Shown here: piece by piece, positions 26,401 through 35,122 of the stretch
Numbering within the stretch: position 1 is the first letter of the stretch
Layout: the number at the start of each line of letters is the position of its first letter
Assembly: GCF_042242105.1 (NCBI RefSeq)
Contig: NC_092020.1
Span: forward strand, 5,859,501-5,923,500
Source: Pempheris klunzingeri
Lineage: Eukaryota > Chordata > Actinopteri > Acropomatiformes > Pempheridae
Length of the DNA stretch: 64,000 nt
Reading direction: 5' to 3'
Notes under the pieces: model-generated
Seen by the model: the letters and a program-made list of their open reading frames with translations, nothing else
Database searches by the model: none
Told to the model about the DNA's origin: nothing
Position numbers and translations under genes: made by a program

Positions 26401-29400
26401 TTGTGAATACGAAACTTATATACTGTTGGGCCACTGTGGTGTTAACACTTTGAACAAAAAAATGCTTAATTTATTTTTTCATCTGGAAGACTGGTCTTTT
26501 GTTGACTCCATCCATGTAGGCATGCATTCAGACCCCCTCCAGTGCCATCTGTAGGATTACACCTCCATGGCCATTGTAAATACACTTGTGTAGGGACAGC
26601 AGGAAGTCAGGATGCAGGTTTACCGATCTGCTTTTCATCATAATATTTATGAACTTGTAGAATTGCTCCTGTGTTGTAGTAGCCCTGTATGACTGTATTA
26701 CAGTTAAAACTAATGTGACATGATAGAGCAGGAGTTGTTTTATAGACAGCACAGTGGATAGGATGGCAGCAGTTAATAGTGAGAAATCTGTTTCTGTAGT
26801 TACCATCAATGGAGTAGCGCTCATACTGTATGTGTGTGTTTGTGTGTGTGTCTGTGTGTGTCTGTGTGTGCATATCCTTGTCTGTGATCGTCCCTCTGCA
26901 ATGCTTGGGTGTGCGTGCGCATGTGAACATGTGTGTGTTTGTATGTGCTTGTGTTTCCACCACAGAGGCTGAGGAGCTCTACCAGAGGCGGGTGCTGACG
27001 ATCACAGGCATCTGTGTCGCATTGTTGGTGGTCGGCATCGTTTGTGTGGTGGCCTACTGCAAAACCAAGTATGTGTCTAAGAAGGAATGATAACTGAACC
27101 CCCATTTATGAAGGACTCCAAACATCCATATTAACCTACTGGAAGAAAAAAACAAATCAATAAGCTGCTTCTTTTATGCTTTGAAGCATCATTCAGATTC
27201 TTCTCCTTAGTAATAGCATGAATAGAAAAAATACTCATTTACAATTCACAATCTGACTTAAGTAAAAGTAGCCAGCAAAATGTGTGTTCTGCAGATGGTT
27301 ACTGATGCCTCAATGTGTGAATGGCATTTAACTTTTGAAGCTGCCTGCGAAGGTACTAGTTTGATTACTTTGCATACTGACATGTAGTTTAGTCCAATCA
27401 ATCACTCAGCTCAATTATTTTGTACTTATATAGCCCCAATTCATTACAAAAGTCATGAAGTTGCTTTTCATCTGGGCAGGTCAGACCTCCTCCAGAGGGT
27501 CACACGATAACTATGAGGGGTTATGAGAAGATTTTGGAAATACAGAAAGATCTGCTACACAAAATAATCTTAATTCTCCTCACTTTTCACTAATCTTTGT
27601 TTATTTGAGAAATATTGCAATCAATTTTACATTTTTAGACCTCAAACACTAAACAGTCGAAATGTCACTTTCAAGGTCATGTGACTGACGGAAACTGGCG
27701 TAGGTGCCACAAGGCTAGCACACAAAACCTGTGCATGAAAAGGCTGCAAGACTGCACATCGTAGTTTATCAACCTGCTGACTCTGTTACGTTTTGACAGA
27801 TTGTGGTTCAAATGTAATAAAGGCAATATATTTGAAAAGGGAGAAGCAAACTAACGAAAGACTTATAACAAGCCGATTTCCCTCCAAAGTATTACAGTAT
27901 GTCTCTCATGATTATTCAAATAAATGCATATTTCTATTTAACAGAATTTAACCACAATTAACAATCCCTTCAGTATAATTTAATGTAACGCTTTGTATCA
28001 TTTAAGTGCCACATTCCACGTTTGAGTTCTCCCTCTGATTCTTTTGCAATGCAAGCAAAAGACTTCCAGCCCCCCGAATGTCTGGCTGGACGAATAACAC
28101 GATGAAGAGGATACAGCTCAATACAACTGTAATGAAAACAACTTTTTTTAAACAACCCATAAAACGATATCATCAAACCCACCGCCACTATGGTCTGTTA
28201 AGTTATTAAGTTATTGTCTGGCTATCGGTCACATGATGCTCAGGTCATAGCATCTCTGCTTCTTGGTGAGGGTCAGAAAACTCTTTAACAATGCAATGTC
28301 AAATCAATGTCAATGTAGTGGAGTAAAAAGTGCAATATGCCCCTCTAAAATGTAGAGGAGTAGAAGTATAAAGTGGCATTTATTGGAAATATTCAAATAT
28401 AGTACCTCGTAGTATATAGTACCAATAATACCTCAAAATATCACAGTGCTTGAGTAAATGTACTTTAAGTTACTTTCCACTTCTGCTGTGGTAAATAATT
28501 CACTTCATTACATTCTACCAGATAAATGCTTTGTTCTTTTTGCTTGTTTGTTGGCTAGTTGGTCATGTGGGCAGTATGATCTAAAGTAAAGGGAACGGTT
28601 ATTTCTAAGACAGCTTAATATTCAGTCACAACAAGTGGACAAAGAGCTTTAATACCAACTGCTCTTTGTGGTGTATTTTTTATTATCTGGAATTTTGTTT
28701 CACGTCCAATCGTGACCAATTTAGAGTGAAAACAAGAGAAGAAGAATGAGCTTTAATTCCCTTAAGTGGCCAAAAGATGTGCAATAGAGAGAGTGCTGCA
28801 GTGCTTTGACAATATTGCTGTGACCATAAAACGATCATGTGACAAGTGAAGTGCAAGCAAAAGAAGTAATGAAAGCTGAGGAGAGACAGAGAGTGAGAGA
28901 GAGAGAAGGGATTGTTAAAGAGCAATTATAGTGAGTAGCAAAATGATATCAGTCACTGTCTGTAGTTTAGCACCAGATAACATATTGTTCCCTCTTCATC
29001 ACACCTCCAGGAAGCAGAGGAAGAAGATGCACAGTCACTTACACCAGAACCAGAATCAGTGTGTGGAGCAACCCAACCGCATGCTGGCCAACGGACCCAA
29101 CCACCCCGGGCCCGGTCCGGAGGAGATCCCCATGGTTGACGTGAGTCCAAACTGTAGAAACACACAGCAGAGGCAGGTACAGATGAACCTGAGGTCAGAT
29201 TTAACTGACAGGCTGGAAGTTAAGTCACCTCCTGACAACTCTGCAGTTCATGCTGAGACGAAACTCACAGCAGGTCTCCCCAGACAGACTTGAGCTTTTC
29301 TCAGAGGCAGGGATAAATAAGTAACCACCTTCTTTTGAAAATTAAGCTAAATTAAGTGACCAGAACGAAAGTTTAAATGAGGAAAAGTCATTTTACGGCA

Positions 29401-32400
29401 AGAGAAATACATTTATTTGAGACACTGGTTAAACATAAAGTTTGTGCCAGAGTTGGTGCGATTGCCAAACTGTACCACCAACTGGGCATCTTTGATTTTG
29501 TTTTAGCTTCATGTAGCCAACAGTAACAATAATACAGTCGAATGAATGTACACTTATCTATTTGCTTCCAATCAGTAGGCAGAGAAGTCATATTTTTTTA
29601 ATCTCCAGGCTGATGTCGCTTTCCTATCAAAGCGCGCAGGCTCTGCTGAAATAAAGCCAGATATATCAGGGCTTTTAATTAAATATTACTGTCCTATAAA
29701 TAGGATTTTGGTGTCAAAATGTTCAGAATACCCCCAGATATCTATTAATGTTAAAGTAGGGTGAAAAGAAGAAGAAGACTCTCAAGCTGGATGTCGGCTA
29801 CACCCCAGTAAACTACACAGGAAGACCCACGTATGCTCAGCTGGTTCATGTCTCCTTATGTGGAGTTTTGATAGACTCTATTTAGCTTTGGCACTTCGAT
29901 TTAACTCCACCCAGAAGGTTCTTTTAGCCCTCAGAGTTGCTTTTCCTCCAAAAAGAGACTTTGTGTAAATAAAACTCTGATCCACTGACAACACTGGGAA
30001 ATATGGTGGCACATAGCTGACAGACGTTAAAGAGAGGGCAGAAAACACCCACCATTCTCCTGGAGACATCAGGAGCATGAGTCAGCATAATAGCGACAAT
30101 GAAAACAGTGCTACAACAGATCTGTAGCGAGCAATCCTTTCATCGTTAGATATGGCTTTATATTTATGTATAATGTACCTATGTTTACTGTGTGATATAT
30201 TTACCTAAAAAAACATTGCAAAACTATTAAAATGTGTGTGTGTGTGTGTGTGTGTGTGTAGTACATCTCCAAGAGTGTCCCAACGACGGAGTGTGTGATC
30301 AGCCACGGAGCTGAGGGTGCAGGCAACTACGCAGGCAGCCGAATGTCTACCCGCTCACACCACTCTACCACAGCCTCACATGCTTCCAGGTAGACCTACC
30401 ACACGTGCACATGCAGAGGGGCATGCATACATGGCTAACACAGCGAGCTCTATGTTGGTTATTTTTCTTTATATAAGGTCTTATATTTTCAGTTCATAGT
30501 GAAGTATCTCCACTGAGAACTGTAGTGAATTTTTTTTGTGAGAATTTTTTATGCTTTTGTGCCAAAAATAAAATTTTATTCACCCCAATTGTATTGGGAT
30601 GGCTGCAGAAATCTCACATTGATGAACATGGAAAGTTAAAGCCGACACTACCTGCATGGGTAGAAACCACTATGTCTACTTAATGTGAAAATGTGATTTG
30701 GCTTTGACTGTGTGGTTCAACTTGTTTGGAAAACTTACTCAATATACTGCAGCACTTTATTCTACAAGTATCACATTAATATCAGTTGAATCAAGAGGAG
30801 AAACACTCTATCATAGAGACTCACACTGGACACTGTATGGCCATATCATGTTTTATGGCTAATTTGTTAAGCTAGTACTAGGTTAGTAACATAAGCATCC
30901 CATAAGTCTAATACTGATCAGCATTCAACTCAAGAGAAAAGTTTGTCGTCTTTAGTTTGTTAATGCTGCATTTAACTTCACCAGCCACTTGTTCTTTTTG
31001 TCGTGTCGCTATTCTAATGCTGGACAGGCAGTGTATAAAGACTGTGTAGAGCTGGCTGTTGATTGTCACTGGGACCGGCAGTACAAACAGCTCTGCCACT
31101 GGGGAGCTGGGGATGATTTGTCTCAGTATTTCTTATCTGAATCATCACTTGATGGTGCTTTACAACGCATTTGATCATTTTTGGAGTATGGTCTCTTTAC
31201 CCAGCATTCCCTCCACCTCTGTATCCTCCTGCCTCCTCAGTGCCGTTGTAACATTTTAGACTTGTTCTGCTGACACCCACACCTGCAGACACGAGGAGCA
31301 GACGTGGAGCATGGAGCGAACAGAGAGTATGAATTCAGACTGCCAGTCCGGTGGGCTATCCAGCTCTGTGGGAACCAGTAAGTGCAGCAGTCCAGCATGC
31401 ATGGCGAGGAGGGCCGCCCATTGGGGCTGTACGGACGTGTCGGGACCGGGAATGCAGTACGGGGATTCCTACGACTCTCTAAGAGATTCGCCTCACAGTG
31501 ACAGGTAGGGCACGTGGTAATGTGTGTGTGTGTGTGTGTGTGTGGTGATGTAGGTGATGGTGTTTGAAGTTAACTCTGTCTATGGTCATGACTATAAAAT
31601 GCTTTTGCTTTGTTTAATTTTTTGTCACACTGGCCCCTTTACCCACTGGCAACCCCATGTAGCAGTTAATTGTTATGAATTTTTCAATGCATCAAGGACA
31701 AGCACTACATTACCCAGATACAGTACTGGATATTGTAAAATGTCTTAATAAACCACTGCTGACATGGCACCTAAATAAGTTCTTTATGTGAGGTGGTACC
31801 AGTTAATTAGTTAGATAGTTAGTCAGTTTCCTACATGTCCCAGAATGCCCTCTTACTAACAAGAAGACTTGACATTCCTTTATTTACAGAATGAATGTTT
31901 GTATGTATGTTTACCTGTGTGCAAAGAATAGTAGTTTCTTTATAGTGAAATGAATATTCTGTTGATGTTTGTCACATTGAATAGCTTAAAAATGAATGTA
32001 GTAAAAAGCATGATAAGTTTGGAGGAACTGTTTTAGACCGTATTATTTAGAGAGTGGCTTGTCTGCACAACATAGAACTAGTGGTGATCTGCTTTGAGTC
32101 TCCCTATTGGGCGTCTTATATCATGTCAAACAAATGTAGCTTTTCATTAGATTTTAACGCAAGAAATATGTTATTCGTGTTGAGCGTAAACCACATTTTG
32201 TTTCTAAAATGACTCAGTGTCAGTGTTGGGAGAATTTGGGATCTCTGCTGTGTTCAAACTCTGTATTAACAACCAAGTTCAACTCAGTGAGGTGCAGCAG
32301 TCATACAACCCTTGCAGCTGTGATGCTACATGTTAAGTAATATTTCTCATATTCTTGGGACTGACCGAGTGGGTGGCGAGGTGGCTCAGCAGTTATCACT

Positions 32401-34303
32401 GTCGTTTCATGGCAAAAAGGTCCTGCGTGCGAGCCTGAGCCAGCTGGCTGCAGTGTCTCTGTGTGAAGTTTCCTCCCACAGTCCAAAGACTTGCAGATCA
32501 GGTGAACTAGAAATATTAAATTGCCTGCAGGTGTGAATGTGGTTGTTTGTCTGTATGTGTTAGTCCTGTGATTGACTGGCGACCTGTCCAGGGTGCACCC
32601 CTACTCTTGCCCAGTGCATGCTGGGTAGGCTACATACTACATACTATAGCGACATGATATAAAATTGTATTTAAATAATGATGAGTGAGCATCCTGATAC
32701 TCACCAACAGTCAGTTCGTCCTCTCTGGTCATTTTGAGGTCTTTCAGTATAAAGCAGCGCAGGCCTACAGAAAGCTAAGCATGATGGTCCATTCTAATTG
32801 TGACCAAATGTGTGCTACTATTGGCACATTTGCACGTATGTGTTCAAGGTTACATTCAGACACTGTGATAATCTGTTGTCGTCTATCCCGTCCAGGTATG
32901 TATCAGCGCTGACCACACCGGCGCGCCTGTCTCCGGTTGAGTTCCACTACCCCCCGTTGCCGCCCCAGGTGCCCACCTTCCAGATCACCTCGCCCAACAC
33001 AAGCCACGCTCTCTCCCTGCCCCCCGCCGCTGCCGCCTACCACAGAGATGACGACCAGCCGCTGCTACGATGCCCTGATGTACGTAGGCAAATATCGTAC
33101 ATACATCGACTGTCATATGACTGGAGCAGATCAGCGGGTGCCACGACATGCCATCAGTTAACAGACAGGGGTGTATGCTCTTTATAACAAATAGCCTGTT
33201 CTGATCTGTGGTCTGTTTGTTGTCATTGTCAACAAATTCACTGAGCAGAGCAAAACCAGCAGTGGGTCAATCCACCTCTCAATGTTTTGCAACTTCGTTC
33301 TCCTGTTTGTGGCCTGTTTATTCCTGCTGAAGACGTAAATCTTTAAAAGTGGGTCACAAATATATATTTTCATTTTTTTAAGACTAAATAATTTCCCAAA
33401 ACAGCTGGGCCCTGTACTTTTTAGATAATATCACTCAAACAGGAGTAAATAGTGCCATTACTGGGGACTATGTTCATCTGCGGATTAATACATTTACAAT
33501 TTGGTGTGCTAGTATTTACAGCAGCAGGATGGTTTATGTGGGATCATCTCAAAATAAACTACAGTGCCCATGTTCATCATACTGAAGGAGCGTGCTTTTT
33601 TAACAACAAGCTCCACAGGAATAAGCTGCTGCATGTCAGGCTTTAGACAGACAATACTTGTAATCAGGATGAATTGTTGGTTTGTTTTTTTATTTAGACT
33701 TGTCGCATATAACTGAACTTTTTCTTTAACCTGATAGTTTGAATCCCCGTGTTAGCATCCACCCTGCTGAAGTTCTTTTGAGCAAACCACTGACAACCAC
33801 TCCACCACTCTGTTTTTATGTCTTAGGATGGAAGTTTATACAGGCAGCCCCGGCGTCCACGGCGACCCTACCTGACGGAGAGCACAGGGAGTCTACCGTC
33901 CAGCCCCTACCGTCTCCCTGACGATGAGGCCTATGAGACCACACAGGAGTACGCCTCTTCACGGGAACCCATCCGGAGCCGCCGCCGCCCTCGACGCAAC
34001 CGCCTCAACGGACACATCTCCCAGCGTTCAGCAGGCCTACGGGACTACAGCTCACAGAGCTTCAGCCAGTCAGAGGAGGAGGAGGAAGAGGAGGAGGAAG
34101 AGGATGCTCATGGGGAGAGCACACCTTTCCTTAGTATGCAGAACATGAACATGGACCCGCCCTTAACCGTCCCGGGTTACCGTTCGTCATCTGGCGCGGA
34201 CACACGGACTCACCGCGGGCTGAGTCGGCCGGGGACACGCAGCAACGGGCAGAGCCGCGGCTCCCAGTCGCAGCGCTCCAAGGCTGACAACATGCCCCTT
34301 TAA
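9513..34303 (+). CDS. nrg2: neuregulin-2, 3' part (Ig, EGF, TM, cytoplasmic tail); 10 exons visible
   Basis: Membrane-anchored growth-factor precursor whose EGF domain, after shedding, activates ErbB3/ErbB4 receptors (family knowledge). Exons: 9513-9675, 11348-11466, 12275-12398, 20294-20352, 26966-27068, 29011-29140, 30262-30389, 31289-31504, 32896-33079, 33827-34303 (stop TAA). Every junction is GT-AG and all phases join into 566 codons plus stop. Order: C2-type Ig domain, short linker, six-cysteine EGF domain, juxtamembrane stretch, one TM helix, then a long tail. NRG2 rather than NRG1 is indicated by tail motifs VGTSKCSSPAC, DSLRDSPHSDRYVSALTTPA and QVPTFQITSPN, which match my memory of NRG2. 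The first exon(s) with the start codon lie upstream of the window, so the gene is partial by position, not broken. Teleosts often carry nrg2a and nrg2b; I cannot tell which this is. Confidence 0.95.
9676..11347. other. nrg2 intron within the Ig domain
   Basis: No exon seen. It contains a 5'-truncated SINE copy (10401-10645) and a CT-rich stretch before the acceptor. Confidence 0.7.
10401..10645 (+). mobile_element. SINE copy, 5'-truncated, teleost type
   Basis: Contains the dispersed-repeat landmarks GTGGAGTTTGCATGTTCTCC, AATTGGTGACTCTAAATTGC, GTCCAGGGTGTACCCCA, TGGGATTGGCTCCAGCCCCC, GCGACCC, and a terminal (ATGG)n run. It lacks the tRNA-like head. It shares its body with the copy at 32371-32632. 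The family name is not assigned. Confidence 0.7.
11348..11466 (+). CDS. nrg2: nrg2 exon: second half of Ig domain
   Basis: Encodes KNSKVQISRVRVEDSGNYTC and VAENSLGQENATSIISVQI. DSGNYTC is the typical last strand with the second Ig cysteine. The acceptor follows ...CACTGAAG and the donor is GTGAGC at 11467. A CTAT tetranucleotide array begins only about 14 nt into the next intron. Confidence 0.93.
11467..12274. other. nrg2 intron between Ig and EGF exons
   Basis: Holds the CTAT array at the donor side (11480-11534). Nothing else recognised. Confidence 0.65.
11480..11534. repeat. (CTAT)n microsatellite next to an nrg2 donor site
   Basis: About 13 CTAT units starting about 14 nt inside the intron. 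Confidence 0.95.
12275..12398 (+). CDS. nrg2: nrg2 exon: linker and first part of EGF domain
   Basis: Encodes a short Thr/Pro spacer (TTTTPSPGVSHAR) and then the first cysteines of the EGF domain, RCNDSVKAHCVNGGDCYFIH and GINQLSCK. The spacer is short compared with the Ser/Thr-rich mucin-like region of some neuregulin isoforms. The acceptor is GTAG before 12275 and the donor is GTAAGT at 12399. Confidence 0.93.
15933..15998. repeat. compound (TG)n(TA)n microsatellite
   Basis: About 12 TG units followed by about 20 TA units. Confidence 0.9.
16649..16760. repeat. two-copy tandem repeat, period 57 bp
   Basis: GGTTAAAGTGGAG-A-CAGCAC starts at 16649 and again at 16706, and each copy ends in a C-rich CCTGGC segment. 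The copies are imperfect. Confidence 0.6.
16920..16982 (+). mobile_element. possible retroposon 3' tail
   Basis: AATTTCC...GAATCAATAAAGTTCATTT followed by TCTAA pentanucleotide units resembles the 3' ends of fish non-LTR elements with short tandem tails. Weak evidence, no family assigned. Confidence 0.35.
20294..20352 (+). CDS. nrg2: nrg2 exon: beta-type end of EGF domain
   Basis: 59-nt exon encoding CPNDYTGDRCQNSVMAGFY, which holds the last two EGF cysteines. It is the variable isoform-determining exon; TGDRCQ places it in the beta class. The acceptor is CAG at 20291-20293 and the donor is GTATGT at 20353. I did not recognise an alternative alpha-type EGF exon in the flanking introns by eye, but could have missed one. 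Confidence 0.9.
20433..20527. repeat. (GT)n microsatellite, interrupted
   Basis: GT array with TCTG and GGGGTG interruptions, beginning about 80 nt after the EGF exon donor. Confidence 0.9.
21627..22062. mobile_element. palindromic MITE-like non-autonomous DNA element
   Basis: Starts TTAAAGGAATAGTTTGATAT and ends in the near inverse, GGGAAACTATTCCTTTAA. Internal halves are also inversely related (AGCCCATCTTAGCACAAAGAC against TTTATGCTAAGCTAAGCTAA). No coding capacity. The sequence pattern is one I recall as abundant in teleost genomes. About 436 bp. Confidence 0.7.
25174..25230. repeat. perfect 27-bp inverted repeat with 3-nt spacer
   Basis: The left arm 25174-25200 (starts GAATTGACCAATAG) is the exact reverse complement of the right arm 25204-25230 (ends CTATTGGTCAATTC). 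Confidence 0.95.
26827..26871. repeat. (GT)n microsatellite, interrupted
   Basis: TGTGTG array with TCTG interruptions, about 95 nt upstream of the TM exon acceptor. Confidence 0.9.
26966..27068 (+). CDS. nrg2: nrg2 exon: juxtamembrane and transmembrane segment
   Basis: Encodes AEELYQRRVLTIT followed by the membrane helix GICVALLVVGIVCVVAY and the stop-transfer CKTK. This exon is nearly identical to mammalian NRG2 as I remember it. The acceptor is CCACAG and the donor is GTATGT at 27069. Read without splicing, the frame adds only YVSKKE before a stop at 27090. Confidence 0.95.
27069..29010. other. nrg2 intron after the TM exon
   Basis: AT-rich sequence. No exon, array or clear transposon seen, apart from a short GA-rich run near 28880-28910. 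Confidence 0.6.
29011..29140 (+). CDS. nrg2: nrg2 exon: proximal cytoplasmic tail
   Basis: Encodes KQRKKMHSHLHQNQNQCVEQ, PNRMLANGPNHPGPGPEEIP and MVD. The basic KQRKK stretch follows the membrane helix directly. The donor is GTGAGT at 29141. The frame stays open for another 150 nt into the intron, to a stop at 29293. Confidence 0.93.
30233..30260. repeat. (TG)n repeat forming the 3' splice site of an nrg2 exon
   Basis: About 13 TG units end in TAG, whose AG (30260-30261) is the acceptor of the exon at 30262. Confidence 0.9.
30262..30389 (+). CDS. nrg2: nrg2 exon: cytoplasmic tail with (TG)n-AG acceptor
   Basis: Encodes YISKSVPTTECVISHGAEG, AGNYAGSRMSTRSHHSTTA and SHAS, the family's YISK-V-T block. 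The 3' splice site is unusual: the acceptor AG directly ends a TG repeat (30233-30259), without a C-rich pyrimidine tract. The donor is GTAGAC at 30390. Confidence 0.92.
31289..31504 (+). CDS. nrg2: nrg2 exon: central cytoplasmic tail
   Basis: Encodes HEEQTWSMERTESMNSDCQS, GGLSSSVGTSKCSSPACMAR and YDSLRDSPHSDR. The SSVGTSKC-SPAC block is the clearest NRG2-specific signature. The donor is GTAGGG at 31505, and a (TG)n repeat begins about 16 nt later. Confidence 0.94.
31521..31544. repeat. (TG)n microsatellite next to an nrg2 donor site
   Basis: About 12 TG units starting about 16 nt after the donor. Confidence 0.9.
32371..32632 (+). mobile_element. SINE with tRNA-like head
   Basis: Begins GGGTGGCGAGGTGGCTCAGC, with an A-box-like TGGCTCAGCAGT and a B-box-like GGTCCTGCGTGCGAGCC, then the body CTCCCACAGTCCAAAGAC, AATTGCCTGCAGGTGTGAAT, GGCGACCTGTCCAGGGTGCA. 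The body matches the copy at 10401-10645. It lies in an nrg2 intron in sense orientation. Confidence 0.75.
32896..33079 (+). CDS. nrg2: nrg2 exon: ALTTPARLSP tail block
   Basis: Encodes YVSALTTPARLSPVEFHYPP, QVPTFQITSPNTSHALSLPP and DDDQPLLRCPD. The PxQVPTFxITSPN and QPLLR blocks match NRG2 tails. The acceptor is TCCAG and the donor is GTACGT at 33080. Confidence 0.94.
33827..34303 (+). CDS. nrg2: nrg2 last coding exon
   Basis: Encodes the distal tail: GSLPSSPYRLPDDEAYETTQ, an Arg-rich stretch (RSRRRPRRNRLNGHIS), a run of ten glutamates, GESTPFLSMQN, and an Arg/Ser-rich C-terminus ending KADNMPL with TAA at 34301-34303. The order LPSSP, DDEAYETTQE, LNGHI, ESTPFL is the conserved neuregulin tail. 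The acceptor is CTTAG at 33822-33826. Confidence 0.94.
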   Translation, partial: DGSLYRQPRRPRRPYLTESTGSLPSSPYRLPDDEAYETTQEYASSREPIRSRRRPRRNRLNGHISQRSAGLRDYSSQSFSQSEEEEEEEEEEDAHGESTPFLSMQNMNMDPPLTVPGYRSSSGADTRTHRGLSRPGTRSNGQSRGSQSQRSKADNMPL

Positions 34304-35083
34304 GACTTAACCTCCCCCCCGCCACCACCCACCCCCTCCACCTCACACACTCCCCTTCCTCCTACACACAACCAGTGGACTAGAGACCTGCACCTAGGAG
34401 AAATATTTTTATTTTGTATAACAGACAGATATTCTAAACAAATGAAATATTTATTTTCATTTCAGCAAAAATTGTCTACTAGCTAACAGCAAAGACTTTT
34501 TTTATAACTGGGGGGAAATATTTATATGTAAAGTTTTTTGATTTACAGCATTATGAGAGATGAAAAAATAAGAGAATTACGTGCCAATTTTTTCACAAGT
34601 TAGATAAATAGAATAATATTGTGGTGCCTTTTGCTGTATGCTGAAGTCGGAGGTCCCATTGAGTTTTTGTAGCCTTTCTTATAAAGACTCCTCGTTTTTA
34701 TAGAGACCAACCCTCTTCCTTCCTTTTGCTTTGGTTTTTTCTCTGATTTGGGATCTTCCTCTTTTTGAACTGTGATCTGATTATGTCATCATGCAATATT
34801 GATTCCTCCTGTGTAAAAGGTGTCTGTTTACATGAGTATGATCTACACGATGCGCTCGCTTCACAGGGACATTAGTCACTGACGCAACCGGATGTGTAGG
34901 GTAGTTTTTCTGGGATGGTTTTTGGATGAATCACATCGGTCATTTATGTCCTCGTTCGCTGCCTCTCAGTCATTTGTTGTTATTTCTGTAAAAAGAAGAG
35001 TGTTAGGGAGTTTTTAGGGAAAGTGACTCCAGATTCCTGTGCAGGTGTTCAGGGTGCTGCTTTGACATTGGTGGTGGTTGCAA

Positions 35084-35084
<1 letters not shown>

Positions 35085-35121
<37 letters not shown>
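35085..35121. repeat. (GT)n microsatellite in the nrg2 3' region
   Basis: About 18 GT units, probably within the 3' UTR. Confidence 0.9.

Positions 35122-35122
<1 letters not shown>

Larger units (their letters stand above)
20353..26965. other. nrg2 long intron between EGF and TM exons
   Basis: 6.6 kb. It contains GT repeats just after the donor and near the acceptor, a palindromic MITE-like element (21627-22062) and a perfect 27-bp inverted repeat (25174-25230). Neuregulin genes place isoform-specific juxtamembrane exons in this interval (family knowledge), but I recognised none. Confidence 0.6.
29141..33826. other. nrg2 tail introns (between listed exons)
   Basis: Four introns between the cytoplasmic-tail exons. 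They hold a TG repeat at the 30262 acceptor, a TG repeat after the 31504 donor and a SINE with tRNA-like head (32371-32632). The intron 33080-33826 shows nothing recognisable. Confidence 0.6.

Noticed and set aside
33924-34148. Alternative-frame peptide over the last nrg2 exon
   Set aside because: Out-of-frame shadow; the NRG2 frame is fixed by phase and by conserved motifs.
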